A DNA stretch of 64,000 nucleotides, from contig NZ_CDBN01000021.1 of assembly GCF_000820085.1 (NCBI RefSeq), positions 62,001-126,000 of the forward strand, read 5' to 3'. The notes under the pieces are model-generated. The model was not told the origin of the DNA, searched no databases, and worked only from the letters and a program-made list of their open reading frames with translations. Shown piece by piece: positions 29,179-38,156 of this stretch; position 1 is the stretch's first letter, and every line of letters starts with the position of its first letter. Both the position numbers and the translations under genes were made by a program. The DNA comes from Aeromonas sanarellii (GTDB lineage Bacteria; Pseudomonadota; Gammaproteobacteria; Enterobacterales; Aeromonadaceae).

Positions 29179-31607
29179 ACCACTCTCCTTGCGGCGTACC
29201 AGGAGGCGAACGCGCCAAAGACGGGAGCGAGCAGGAGCGCCGTGACGGCGTGCAGGGGGGCGGCCTCGAAGGCCAGCCGCCAGCCAAAGGCGCGGGGGTT
29301 GACCACCTCGATGAGCACCCAGGCAAGGCCATAGCCCACCGGCAGGGCCAACAGCGCGGTGAGCAGCCCCAATCCCGCCCCCTGCCACACCAGTAACCGG
29401 CGGCAGTGGCGGGGGCTCAGGCCAAGGCTCTGCAGGGTCTGCAACTCGCCGCGCCGGGCCAGCCCCAGCACCATGAAGGCCGAGCCGATGCCGACGAAGG
29501 CGATCCCCAGGATCAGCAATTTCAGCAGCTCGGTCACCACAAAGGTCTGGTCGAACACCTTAAGGGCTGCGGCGTGGATGGCGGGGGCGGGCAGGAGGTT
29601 CACCCCCTCACCAAACTGCGCCCGCAGGCGATCGGCGAGGCGCTCCGGTTGGTTGCTAAAGAGGGCGAGGGATTGCACGGCCCCGTCCTCGAAGGCGTGC
29701 AGTATCTGCCCCTTGTCGCTGCCGTAATCCTGATAGACACCGGTGACGGTGAGTGCCCTTGGGCCCTGTTCGCCGGTGACTTCGAGTGTCTGCCCCACCC
29801 TGACCCCTAGGCGCACCGTCAGCGGTTCGCTCGCCAGCACCTCGTCGGGGGCGGCGGGCCAGCGCCCGGCCAGCAGCGGATAGGCGGTTTTGAGCTCGGG
29901 GATAAAGTCCATCTGTGCCCACTCAATGGGCTGCCCCTGCCAGCGGGCGGGATGCACGGCGCGGCGGGAGGCGGCGCGCACGTCTGGCGCAGCAAGAATG
30001 GTGTTGAGAGTCTGCTCGCCCAGGGCGCCGCGGTTGCCCGCCACCCCTCTGGGGGCGCTGACATAGAGATCGGCGGCCAGACGCTGGCCGAGCCAGATCT
30101 CCACGCTCGAGCGAAAGCTCGACACCATGACCCCGATGCCGATGGCCGCCGCGATGGCGAGTTGCAGCGCCATCACCGCGATGGCGGTGCGATCCAGATG
30201 GTATTGGGTCTCGGCCACCGCGAGCCGGGCGGTAAGGGGGCCGCCGGGGCGGGATCTCAGCCGTCCCAGCACGGCGCGCAGCACATCGGGCAGGGCGAGC
30301 GCCATGGCCAGCAGCCAGCCGCCGGCGACGAAGAGGGCGCCGCCGAGCCCCGTTTGCGGCAACAAGAGGCAGAGGGCGCACAGCAGCAGGATGGCGATGG
30401 CCAGCCCCCGGCGTTGCCAGGGGTGAGCCGGCGGGCGGCTGTTGCCTTCCCGAAGCGCCAGGGGGGATTGGCGCAGCAACTGCCACCAGCCGGGGAGGTT
30501 GGCGGCAAGGGCGCCAGCCAGGCCTATCAGCAACGCCTTGATGAGGCTGGTCGGGGAGAGGCGCAGCATATCGATGGGGTTGGGGCCATAAAGGTCGGCC
30601 AGCGCCTGGGTGAGCTGCCCCATCAGGGTCAGGGCCAGCAGGCTCCCCAGCAGCAGCCCGAGCAGGATGCCGAGGGTGGCGAGGATAACAAGCTCCAGGA
30701 TGAGCCAGCCAAGCACCCGGCGCGGCGGCATGCCCAGGATGATGAGCTGGGCCAGCTGGGGGCGGCGCACGCTCTGCACGAAGCGCTGAGCGTTGAACAC
30801 CAGAAACAGTCCCACCGCCATGGCGAGCAGGGAGAGGGCCGTGAGGTTGAGGGCCAGGGCATCGCCGAGCTGGCTTGCATCGAGGGCCGGGCTGATGGGT
30901 TCGAGCCAGAGCGGCTGATGGGTGAACTCGGATCCCTGCGCGGCCTGCAAGGCACTTTGTAAGGCATTGGCCTGCGCGTCGCTCAGCTTGAAGACGATGC
31001 GATCCAGCCTTCCGGCCTTGCCAAGCAGGGGCTGGGCGAGGCCGATGTCGGTCACCAGCAGCCGCTCCATGGGGATGGCGCCGGGCTCGAAGGTGCCCGC
31101 CAGGGTGAGGGTGAGGGGGCGCGTCGACTCGTCGCCCAGCACAAAGGTCCGCGACTGGCCCGGCTGCCAGCCGAGACGTCTGGCCTCGGGGGCCGAAAGC
31201 CAGACGCTGTCGGCGCGGCTCAAGGAAAAATCGGGTTCGCGTGTCGGCTGCTCGCCAAAGAGTCGGCGCAAGGGGCCGGGGTTGAAGAGATCCATCCCCA
31301 GGAGCTGGAAGCTGCGCCCCTGCGCGTCCTTGAGCCAGGCGTGCAGCTCTGGCATGGCATCAAGGCCCGACTGGCTTCGCACCAGGTGCACGTAGAGCCG
31401 CTCATCCAGCCCGCCCCGGGGCGCCAGCCGGTAGTTGGCCTCCCCGGCGAGCTGGCTGCGGGCGGCGACGAAGTTGGTGCGGGCGCTGTGGTTGAGCAGC
31501 TCGATGGCCACCACCAGGGTGACCCCGAGGGTGAGCCCGGCCAGGCTCATCAGCAGCAGCCAGGGGTGGGCGCGATAGAGGCGCAGCAGCGCCTTCAGCG
31601 GCAGCAT
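29175..31607 (-). CDS. FtsX-like ABC transporter permease (AttF-AttG type fusion)
   Basis: An 810-residue permease with an N-terminal transmembrane helix, a large periplasmic domain, and then two clusters of membrane helices each resembling an FtsX/MacB core. The arrangement (TM, soluble, 3 TM; TM, soluble, 3 TM) is what two fused permease subunits would give. Such transporters move lipids or lipoproteins, or act on the cell wall, rather than importing solutes. It is encoded between its ATPase gene (21 bp upstream) and the AttH-like gene (4 bp overlap). Confidence 0.85.
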   Translation of the reverse strand: MLPLKALLRLYRAHPWLLLMSLAGLTLGVTLVVAIELLNHSARTNFVAARSQLAGEANYRLAPRGGLDERLYVHLVRSQSGLDAMPELHAWLKDAQGRSFQLLGMDLFNPGPLRRLFGEQPTREPDFSLSRADSVWLSAPEARRLGWQPGQSRTFVLGDESTRPLTLTLAGTFEPGAIPMERLLVTDIGLAQPLLGKAGRLDRIVFKLSDAQANALQSALQAAQGSEFTHQPLWLEPISPALDASQLGDALALNLTALSLLAMAVGLFLVFNAQRFVQSVRRPQLAQLIILGMPPRRVLGWLILELVILATLGILLGLLLGSLLALTLMGQLTQALADLYGPNPIDMLRLSPTSLIKALLIGLAGALAANLPGWWQLLRQSPLALREGNSRPPAHPWQRRGLAIAILLLCALCLLLPQTGLGGALFVAGGWLLAMALALPDVLRAVLGRLRSRPGGPLTARLAVAETQYHLDRTAIAVMALQLAIAAAIGIGVMVSSFRSSVEIWLGQRLAADLYVSAPRGVAGNRGALGEQTLNTILAAPDVRAASRRAVHPARWQGQPIEWAQMDFIPELKTAYPLLAGRWPAAPDEVLASEPLTVRLGVRVGQTLEVTGEQGPRALTVTGVYQDYGSDKGQILHAFEDGAVQSLALFSNQPERLADRLRAQFGEGVNLLPAPAIHAAALKVFDQTFVVTELLKLLILGIAFVGIGSAFMVLGLARRGELQTLQSLGLSPRHCRRLLVWQGAGLGLLTALLALPVGYGLAWVLIEVVNPRAFGWRLAFEAAPLHAVTALLLAPVFGAFASWYAARRVV

Positions 31608-31628
31608 GGCGCCCCCGGGCGGCGGGCG

Positions 31629-32309
31629 TCACTCATGGCGGTGCCCCTTGATCTCGACCAGCCGGCCCCCCTCCAGGCGCAGCACCCGATCCGCCAGGGC
31701 GCCATAGCCCGGGTTGTGGCTCACCAGCAGGAGGCCTGCGCCGGTATCGCGCACCGCCGCCATCATCAGGGCCATCACCTGCTCGGCGTTGTGCTCGTCT
31801 AGACTCCCGGTGGGTTCGTCAGCGAGCAGCCACCGGGGTCTGTGCATGAGGGCCCGGGCCAGCGCCACCCGCTGGCGCTGGCCGCCGGAGAGCTGCTCCG
31901 GCCAGGCGTGGCGCTTGTGGCTCATGCCAAGGCGCTCGAGCAGGGCATCGAGGTGTGCGTCGTCCCGGGGCAGGTGGTTGATCTCCAGGGGCAGGCGCAG
32001 GTTCTCCTCCACGGTCAGGGTCGGCAGCAGGTTGAAATCCTGATAGACGATGCCGAAATGGCGTCCGCGCAGCCGGGCCCGCTCGTCCGCAGGCTGGGTG
32101 TCGAGACGGGTCTGTCCCAGCCAGATCTCCCCCTCGTCCGGGGGGATGAGGCCGGCGATGAGGTTGAGCAGCGTGGACTTGCCACAGCCGCTTTGCCCCA
32201 GCAGCAGGCAGGTTTCCCCGGCGGCGAGCTGGAGATCCAGCCCCGCAAACAGGGGGAGCGTCTCGCCGCCGCTGGCGAAGCGTTTACTGAGGTTGCGCAG
32301 GCTAAGCAT
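31629..32309 (-). CDS. ABC transporter ATP-binding protein (LolD/MacB-like)
   Basis: A 226-residue ATPase with a complete set of motifs: Walker A GQSGCGKST, Q-loop YQDFN, signature LSGGQRQRVALARAL, Walker B WLLADEPTGSLD and H-loop VSHN. The sequence places it with the MacB/LolD group that drives FtsX-type permeases. It is the first gene of the three-gene leftward operon and starts divergently from the DUF4357 gene. Confidence 0.92.
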   Translation of the reverse strand: MLSLRNLSKRFASGGETLPLFAGLDLQLAAGETCLLLGQSGCGKSTLLNLIAGLIPPDEGEIWLGQTRLDTQPADERARLRGRHFGIVYQDFNLLPTLTVEENLRLPLEINHLPRDDAHLDALLERLGMSHKRHAWPEQLSGGQRQRVALARALMHRPRWLLADEPTGSLDEHNAEQVMALMMAAVRDTGAGLLLVSHNPGYGALADRVLRLEGGRLVEIKGHRHE

Positions 32310-32461
32310 GGGATAACCGGTTGATGGCCAATGGCTTTCACAATGTCAGTCACTATGCCAGTTAGTGATCGCGCCTGCAAAAGGGATGAGGATCCTCGCT
32401 GGATCCCGCTCGCCTGTGGTGGTTAGAATAGGGCCCTCCATGGGTCACAGGATGAGCAAGG

Positions 32462-32935
32462 ATGTTACACAAGCAAGTCAGTTTTATCGTCGACAGCAAG
32501 GGCGTCAAGCAGGCTGCCGTGGTTCCCATCGATATCTACAACGAGCTGATGACCCTGCAAAAGGCGCTCTCCGACAACAAGCCGGGGGAGCGCGAGCTCT
32601 ACCACTTCAACGGCAAGGGGGCCGAGGCTCACGGTTATCCGGTGGGCAAGCGGCAGAACCCCGGCTTCATGGTGCAGGCGGGCTCCACCGCCAACGGCGA
32701 GGATGCCGCCTCCCTGCGCGAGGCGGTGATCGAGCTGCGTCAGGAGCTCCTGGGCAAGGGGGTACTCAGCCCTCGCCCCGAAGGGGGCTTCGTCTTCACC
32801 GCCGATCAGCTGTTCAACAGCCCGAGCCTGGCCGCCAGCCTGGTGGCGGGCAACAACCGAAGCGGCCTGGATGCCTGGCAAAACAGCGCAGGCTACACCC
32901 TCAAGCAGTCCGGCTTTGGCAAGAAGGCCTCCTGA
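32462..32935 (+). CDS. DUF4357 domain protein
   Basis: A 157-residue protein. The C-terminal third (LFNSPSLAASLVAGNNRSGLDAWQ followed by NSAGYTL) matches the DUF4357 pattern of a helix, a GxxxNGxxxW-like turn and a short strand. This domain is often attached to restriction or GIY-YIG proteins. The N-terminal part (VSFIVDSKGVKQAAVVPIDIYNELM) resembles a short antitoxin/Phd-like strand-helix unit, a weak match. It stands alone, and its function is unknown. The ATG has a weak AAGG ribosome site. Confidence 0.65.
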   Translation: MLHKQVSFIVDSKGVKQAAVVPIDIYNELMTLQKALSDNKPGERELYHFNGKGAEAHGYPVGKRQNPGFMVQAGSTANGEDAASLREAVIELRQELLGKGVLSPRPEGGFVFTADQLFNSPSLAASLVAGNNRSGLDAWQNSAGYTLKQSGFGKKAS

Positions 32936-33067
32936 CGACGGGGCCCGGTGCCGGGCCTCGCTCCCTTGATGTGAGCGCCCGCCCTGGGCAGGTCAGATGG
33001 CAGGGGGAGGGCGGCTTCCCTCTGTGCTGCTAGCCTCAATGCCAGACGGTTCTCAAGAGAAGCACCC

Positions 33068-34498
33068 ATGTCTGGACTCCTGCGCCTCGCCCCCCTGCCC
33101 GGGTTGGCCCTGTTCTGTGCCCCCGCCTTCGCTGAAGGCGGTCCCCTCAACCTGACGCACACCGCCATCGGCCTCTTTGCCCTCGCCCTCTTCGCCCTGG
33201 CCTATGCCCTGGTGATGGCCGAAGAGTACCTGAAGCTGCGCAAATCCAAGCCCGTGCTGGTGGCCGCCGGCATCATCTGGATAGTCATCGGCCTGGTCTA
33301 CGCGGGGCAGGGGCTGAGCCCGCTGGCGCAGGCGGGCTTTCGGCAGACGCTGCTGGAGTATGCCGAGCTGATGCTCTTTTTGCTGGTGGCCATGACCTAT
33401 GTGAACGCCATGGAGGACAGGCTGCTGTTCGCCGTGCTGCGGGTGCGCCTGGTGCAGGCGGGCTTCAGCCTGCGCACGCTCTTCTGGCTCACCGGTTTTC
33501 TCGCCTTTTTCATCTCCCCCGTGGTGGACAACCTCACCACGGCGCTGCTGATGTGCTCCGTGGTGCTCAACGTGGCCAACGGGGAGCGCCGCTTCATCAA
33601 CCTGGCCTGCATCAACATAGTGGTGGCGGCCAATGCGGGCGGAGCCTTCAGCCCCTTTGGCGACATCACCACCCTGATGGTGTGGCAGGCGGGCAAGGTC
33701 TCCTTCACGCAGTTTCTGCTGCTCTTCCTCCCCGCCCTGCTCAACTTTCTGGTGCCGGCCAGCCTGATGAGCCTGATGGTGCCGCGCCTGGTGCCCGCCA
33801 TGTCCGGAGAGGCCCTGGTGCTCAGGCGCGGGGCCCTCACCATAGTGCTGCTCTTTCTCCTCACCATAGTGACCGCCGTCGCCTGCCATCACTTCCTGGC
33901 GCTGCCCCCCGTGCTCGGCATGATGACGGGGCTCGGCTACCTGCAGTTTTTCGGCTTCTACCTGCGCAAGACCCAGCCCGTCTCCCTGGCTCGCGAACGG
34001 GCGCTGTACGAGCGCACCGGCGACGAGGCCAGGCTGCTGCGCCTCGGCTCCATAGTGCCGTTCGATGTGTTCAACAAGATCGCCAAGGCGGAGTGGGACA
34101 CATTGCTCTTCTTCTACGGCGTGGTGATGTGCGTCGGCGGCCTCGGCTTCATGGGCTATCTGGCGCTCGCCTCCCAGCTCCTCTATCAGGGGGGCGATCC
34201 GACCCTGGCGAACGTGGCCATCGGCCTGCTCTCCTCCCTCATCGACAACATTCCGGTGATGTTCTCGGTGCTGTCCATGGAGCCGCAGATGAGCACGGGG
34301 CAGTGGCTGCTGGTGACCCTGACCACCGGGGTGGGGGGCAGCCTGCTCTCCATCGGCTCCGCCGCCGGGGTGGCCCTGATGGGGCAGGCCAGGGGCATGT
34401 ATACCTTCGTCGGCCATCTCAAGTGGTTGCCCGCCATTCTGCTTGGCTATATGGTCGGCATAGGGGCGCACCTGTGGCTCAACAGCGCCCTGTTCTGA
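33068..34498 (+). CDS. nhaD: Na+/H+ antiporter NhaD
   Basis: A 476-residue inner-membrane antiporter of the NhaD/ArsB group with an N-terminal signal-like hydrophobic segment and about 12 further helices. Key blocks are SPVVDNLTTALLM in the middle, NIVVAANAGGAFSPFGDITTLM, and SSLIDNIPVMFSVLSM near the end. The aspartates in the VVDN and LIDN re-entrant loops are the expected ion-site candidates. It should support salt and alkali tolerance. An ATG with weak purine-rich sequence upstream was used; the mature N-terminus is not certain. Confidence 0.9.
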   Translation: MSGLLRLAPLPGLALFCAPAFAEGGPLNLTHTAIGLFALALFALAYALVMAEEYLKLRKSKPVLVAAGIIWIVIGLVYAGQGLSPLAQAGFRQTLLEYAELMLFLLVAMTYVNAMEDRLLFAVLRVRLVQAGFSLRTLFWLTGFLAFFISPVVDNLTTALLMCSVVLNVANGERRFINLACINIVVAANAGGAFSPFGDITTLMVWQAGKVSFTQFLLLFLPALLNFLVPASLMSLMVPRLVPAMSGEALVLRRGALTIVLLFLLTIVTAVACHHFLALPPVLGMMTGLGYLQFFGFYLRKTQPVSLARERALYERTGDEARLLRLGSIVPFDVFNKIAKAEWDTLLFFYGVVMCVGGLGFMGYLALASQLLYQGGDPTLANVAIGLLSSLIDNIPVMFSVLSMEPQMSTGQWLLVTLTTGVGGSLLSIGSAAGVALMGQARGMYTFVGHLKWLPAILLGYMVGIGAHLWLNSALF

Positions 34499-34516
34499 GG
34501 GATTTGAGGAGGGAAG

Positions 34517-35083
34517 ATGGGACAACTGTTCGGGGGACTCTCGCCGCGCCATGTGGCCTTCATCGAGGCGCAGAAGATCTTCTTCGTCGGCACGGCGGCG
34601 GGCGAGGGCACGGTCAACGTCTCCCCCAAGGGCGGGGACTCGCTGCGCGTCCTCGATGCCAACACCCTGTCCTGGCTCAATCTGACCGGCAGCGGCAACG
34701 AGTCGGCGGCCCATGTGCTGCACAATCCGCGCATGACGGTGATGTTCTGCGCCTTCGAGGGGGCGCCGCTTATTCTGCGGGCCTATGGCCGGGCACGGGT
34801 GCTGCACCGGGGGGACGGCGACTGGGCGGCAGCGCTGGCACGCTTTCCCCCAAGCGTCGCGGCTCGCCAGATCTTCCTGCTGGACATTGAACGGGTCCAG
34901 GCCTCCTGCGGCATGTCGGTGCCCCTGTTTGACTATCAGGGGGACAGGGAGGATCTCGCCAATTGGTCGGCCCGCCAGGGGCAGGAGGGGATCGCAGCCT
35001 ACTGGCGCAAGAAGAACCAGGTGAGCCTGGATGGGCTGGAGAGCGAGATCCTGGTGCGTAGCGGGTTGCCGCCGGACCCCTGA
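34517..35083 (+). CDS. pyridoxamine 5'-phosphate oxidase-fold (split-barrel) protein
   Basis: A 188-residue flavin-binding-type split-barrel protein. It has the typical start with HVAFIEAQKIFFVGTA, then VNVSPKGGD and NPRMTVMFCAFEG, and the C-terminal CGMSVPLFDYQGDR region. The family includes general flavin/heme-binding proteins as well as true PNPOx enzymes, so the exact role is open. It follows nhaD by 18 bp in the same direction and may be cotranscribed; its terminator follows at 35104. Confidence 0.78.
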   Translation: MGQLFGGLSPRHVAFIEAQKIFFVGTAAGEGTVNVSPKGGDSLRVLDANTLSWLNLTGSGNESAAHVLHNPRMTVMFCAFEGAPLILRAYGRARVLHRGDGDWAAALARFPPSVAARQIFLLDIERVQASCGMSVPLFDYQGDREDLANWSARQGQEGIAAYWRKKNQVSLDGLESEILVRSGLPPDP

Positions 35084-35103
35084 AGGTCAGCCCGCCTCCA
35101 TGC

Positions 35104-35137
35104 AAGAAGCCCTGTCCATGGACAGGGCTTCTTTTTG
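35104..35137 (+). terminator. rho-independent terminator
   Basis: AAGAAGCCCTGTCC and GGACAGGGCTTCTT form a perfect stem, followed by TTTTT. It closes the nhaD-PNPOx-fold unit; the stem's A/T end may also stop the convergent Bcr-type gene on its right. Confidence 0.85.
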
Positions 35138-35156
35138 GGACTGCAGCGACGCCGCC

Positions 35157-36353
35157 TCAGGCGCGGCCCTTGCCGGTCAGCAGCCAGTAGCAAAGCGCCG
35201 AGCCCAGACCGCAGCCGGCGATGGCGACGGCCATGGGCAGCGGGGACTCGGGCGGATTGAGGTTGACCAGCACGCCCACCAGGGCACCGATGCCGAAGCG
35301 CAGGGTGCCCGCCAGCGCCGAGGCGGTGCCCGCAGACTGGGGGAAGTGGCCCATCAGGCCGGTCATGGCGTTGGCCCCCACCAGGCTGATGTGACCGACG
35401 AAGAGCACCACCGGGATGACGATGCCCCACAGGCCTCCGGTCTGGCTCCAGGCGTTGTAGATGAGCAGGGCCCCGGCCAGCGGCAGCACCGTCAGACCGT
35501 ATTGCAGCATGCGCTCGGCGCCCACCCCTTTCACCAGGCGGCTGTTGACGAAGGTGACCACCATCATCAGCAGGATGTTGAGGCCGAACAGCCAGCCGTA
35601 GTGCTCGGTCGGCACCTTGAAATACTCGATATAGACGTAAGGGGAGGCGCTCAGGAAGGCGAACATGCCCGAACTCGACAGGGCGCCGCACAGCACATAG
35701 CCCATGGCGCCGCGGTGGGAGAGCACGCCCCAGTAGTTGCCAAGCACCTGGCCGAGCCGCAGGGGCTGCTTGTGCTCGGGCTTGAGGGTCTCCTCTATCT
35801 TCCACTGCATCACCACGCAGATGAGCAGGCTGATCCCCACCAGCAGCCAGAAGATCACCCGCCAGTCGGCGTGAGCGCTGATGTAGCCCCCCACCACGGG
35901 GGCTACCAGGGGGGCGAGCGTCATCACCAGGATGACGAAGGACATGGCCCGGGAAAACGCATCCTTCTCGAAAAGGTCGCGCAGCAGGGCGTTGACCACC
36001 ACGGATCCCGCCGCTCCGCCGGCGGCCTGCAGCATGCGCCAGGCGAGCAGTTCGGGCAGGGAGTCGGCCATGGCGCAGCCCACCGAGGCCACGGCAAACA
36101 TCGTCAGGCCCGCCAGGATCACCGGCTTGCGGCCGAAGCTGTCGGCGAGCGGCCCGTAGAACAGCTGGCCGATGGCAAAGCCCCCGAGGAAGGCGCTGAT
36201 GGTGAGCTGGGCGCCGTCGATGCTGGTGGCCAGATCCCGGGCGATGGCTGGAATGGCGGGCAGGTACATGTCCACCGCGAGCGGGGTCAGGCCCGCCAGG
36301 GCACCGAGCAGAATGAAGAGAAAACGGGGGGAGAGGGAGCTGGCTTGAGGCAT
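35157..36353 (-). CDS. Bcr/CflA family MFS drug efflux transporter
   Basis: A 398-residue inner-membrane drug:proton antiporter with about 12 helices. The family features are LTPLAVDMYLPAIPAIARD in helix 1, LFYGPLADSFGRKPVILAG for the loop 2-3 signature, and a VVGGYISAHADWRVIFWLL segment. This group includes Bcr (bicyclomycin). The substrate cannot be read from sequence. The ATG at 36353 gives MPQASSLSPRFLFIL, near the length of E. coli Bcr; a start ten codons earlier lacks similarity. Confidence 0.9.
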   Translation of the reverse strand: MPQASSLSPRFLFILLGALAGLTPLAVDMYLPAIPAIARDLATSIDGAQLTISAFLGGFAIGQLFYGPLADSFGRKPVILAGLTMFAVASVGCAMADSLPELLAWRMLQAAGGAAGSVVVNALLRDLFEKDAFSRAMSFVILVMTLAPLVAPVVGGYISAHADWRVIFWLLVGISLLICVVMQWKIEETLKPEHKQPLRLGQVLGNYWGVLSHRGAMGYVLCGALSSSGMFAFLSASPYVYIEYFKVPTEHYGWLFGLNILLMMVVTFVNSRLVKGVGAERMLQYGLTVLPLAGALLIYNAWSQTGGLWGIVIPVVLFVGHISLVGANAMTGLMGHFPQSAGTASALAGTLRFGIGALVGVLVNLNPPESPLPMAVAIAGCGLGSALCYWLLTGKGRA

Positions 36354-36403
36354 AGAGTATCCGTGTCGTGGGCAAGAGGCCAAGGGAGCAGGTGATCAGT
36401 CTA

Positions 36404-38080
36404 TCAGCTTTGGCGGGCTTGGGCAGGCTCATCCTGCCCCGGCGCCGCCCGGGGGGCGGGCCGGCAGAGCAGCAGGATCCAGGCCAGCCACCCGAGCAGC
36501 GAGAGGGCATTGCCCGCCCGCTCCGGCCAGCGGGCCGCAAGCCTCAGCGTGAGGCTGTGGCTGCCCGCCGGTACCCAGACCTGCATCAGACCCTGGGGAT
36601 TGGCGCTCACCGTCAGCATCAGGCGCTCGTCCAGCCAGGCCTGCCAGCCGGGGTAATGGTACTGGTGCAGGACGAGCCGGGTCGGCACCCTGGCCGTCAC
36701 CCTGAGGGCCAGCTCCCTGGGCTGCCAGCGATCCAGCTCCCAGCGGGCCCCCGGAGGCTCGGCGCTCACCGGGGGCTGGAACTCCTCCTTCCAGGCCAGC
36801 AGGGTCGGGGCGAACATGCCCCCCGGGACCTGCCTCGGCCTGTATTCCCGGGCGCTGCGCTTGCTGTCGAACTCGAACGCCATGGCCGTCCGGGTGGGGG
36901 CCTGGGTGAGGGGGGCGTGGCGCACGTAGGCCAGGGTGGAGAGAAGCGTCAGCAGGAGCAGGCCCCACCAGAGCCCCTGCCAGGGGCGATGGGACGGGGT
37001 GCCCAGGGCCACCACGGCGACCGTGGCGAGGGCAAGGACAAGGTTCAGCCGCCAGGGAAACTGCACCCGCTGCAGGGGGGGCAGCAGGCTCCAGAGCGGT
37101 TGGCTCGGGGGCAGCATCATCAGGAAGGCGGCGACCCCGATCGCCCCCCAGCAGGCGATCTCGGGGTGACGTGGCTCCCGGGCGGCGGCCCAGGCGAGCA
37201 GCAGCAGGGCCATGGTCAGCACGCTCTGCCACGCCAGGTGGCCGCGAAAGCGCCAGTCTCCCCAGCCCGAGGGCAAACGGTCGAGGAAGTTGCGCCTATA
37301 GTCGAACATGCCGCCGCGCATCAGCTCCATGGAAATGGCTCCCTGATCCGCCAGGGCGGGCAGCAGCAGGGCGGCCGCCATGCAGAGCGCCAGCCCCTGG
37401 GCGCAGAGGGCGAGCCAGCAGGGACGCAGGGCACGGGTGCGCCAGGCGAACCAGAGGGCGCGCAAGCTGACCAGCCCCATCATCAGCAGCAGGCTGGGCA
37501 GGTGGGAGAAGGCCAGCAGCGCCAGCCCCAGGATCAGCAGGGGGAGCCCCTGGCGTCGGCCGCGATGGGCGAGATCCTGGCCAAGCAGGATGAGGGGGGC
37601 CCAGGCGAAGGCCCAGAACTCCGCCAGGGCGAAGCGGGCATAGAGATCCATGGCGACGTGATAGGGCAGGATCAGGTAGAGCAGGCTCACCGCCAGGGCC
37701 CGGCCAGGGGAAGTGGTGGCACGCAGCCACAGATAGGCAAACATGCCGGAGAGCAGCAGCGCCAGGGTGGCGCTGCCGAGCAGGGGGTAGACGGCCTGCT
37801 GGGCGGGGGCAAGCGGGCCGGCAAACAGGGCGCTGGCGTAGTAGGGGAGCGGGGGATAGAAGAAGAAGGTGGGACTGCCGAAGCCGCCGTTCATGGCCAT
37901 CAGCCAGCGGGGATAGAGCTCCCCCTGCCAGAGCTGGCGGGCAAAATAGTGGCCGGAGAGCAGATGATGAAACAGATCGTGCCCCTGGCTGCCCCCCTGC
38001 AACCAGAGCGGCAGCATCAGCAGTGCGCTGGCCAGTGTCAGCACCAGGGCTGCCAGTCCCCACTCCTTGCCTACCTGCAT
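36404..38080 (-). CDS. polytopic membrane protein, 6-pyruvoyl-tetrahydropterin synthase-related (GT-C-like)
   Basis: A 558-residue protein of about 11 transmembrane helices. It has a GGFGSPTFFFYPPLPYY motif near the N-terminus, typical of the PTPS-related/YfhO-like membrane group. A large exported C-terminal domain ends in one last helix. These proteins look like GT-C glycosyltransferases acting on lipid-linked sugars, but the reaction is not proven. The ATG at 38080 (MQVGKEWGLAALVLTLA) has a purine-rich GGGAGAAGAGGC upstream; earlier in-frame starts lack this. It is the last gene of the leftward cytochrome/FTR1 string. Confidence 0.7.
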   Translation of the reverse strand: MQVGKEWGLAALVLTLASALLMLPLWLQGGSQGHDLFHHLLSGHYFARQLWQGELYPRWLMAMNGGFGSPTFFFYPPLPYYASALFAGPLAPAQQAVYPLLGSATLALLLSGMFAYLWLRATTSPGRALAVSLLYLILPYHVAMDLYARFALAEFWAFAWAPLILLGQDLAHRGRRQGLPLLILGLALLAFSHLPSLLLMMGLVSLRALWFAWRTRALRPCWLALCAQGLALCMAAALLLPALADQGAISMELMRGGMFDYRRNFLDRLPSGWGDWRFRGHLAWQSVLTMALLLLAWAAAREPRHPEIACWGAIGVAAFLMMLPPSQPLWSLLPPLQRVQFPWRLNLVLALATVAVVALGTPSHRPWQGLWWGLLLLTLLSTLAYVRHAPLTQAPTRTAMAFEFDSKRSAREYRPRQVPGGMFAPTLLAWKEEFQPPVSAEPPGARWELDRWQPRELALRVTARVPTRLVLHQYHYPGWQAWLDERLMLTVSANPQGLMQVWVPAGSHSLTLRLAARWPERAGNALSLLGWLAWILLLCRPAPRAAPGQDEPAQARQS

Positions 38081-38156
38081 GCCTCTTCTCCCCGCCTCTC
38101 CCATGCGCAGTGAGTGTAGTCGAGCCGGATGACACCAGGATGCGCCGCCCGGCGGG

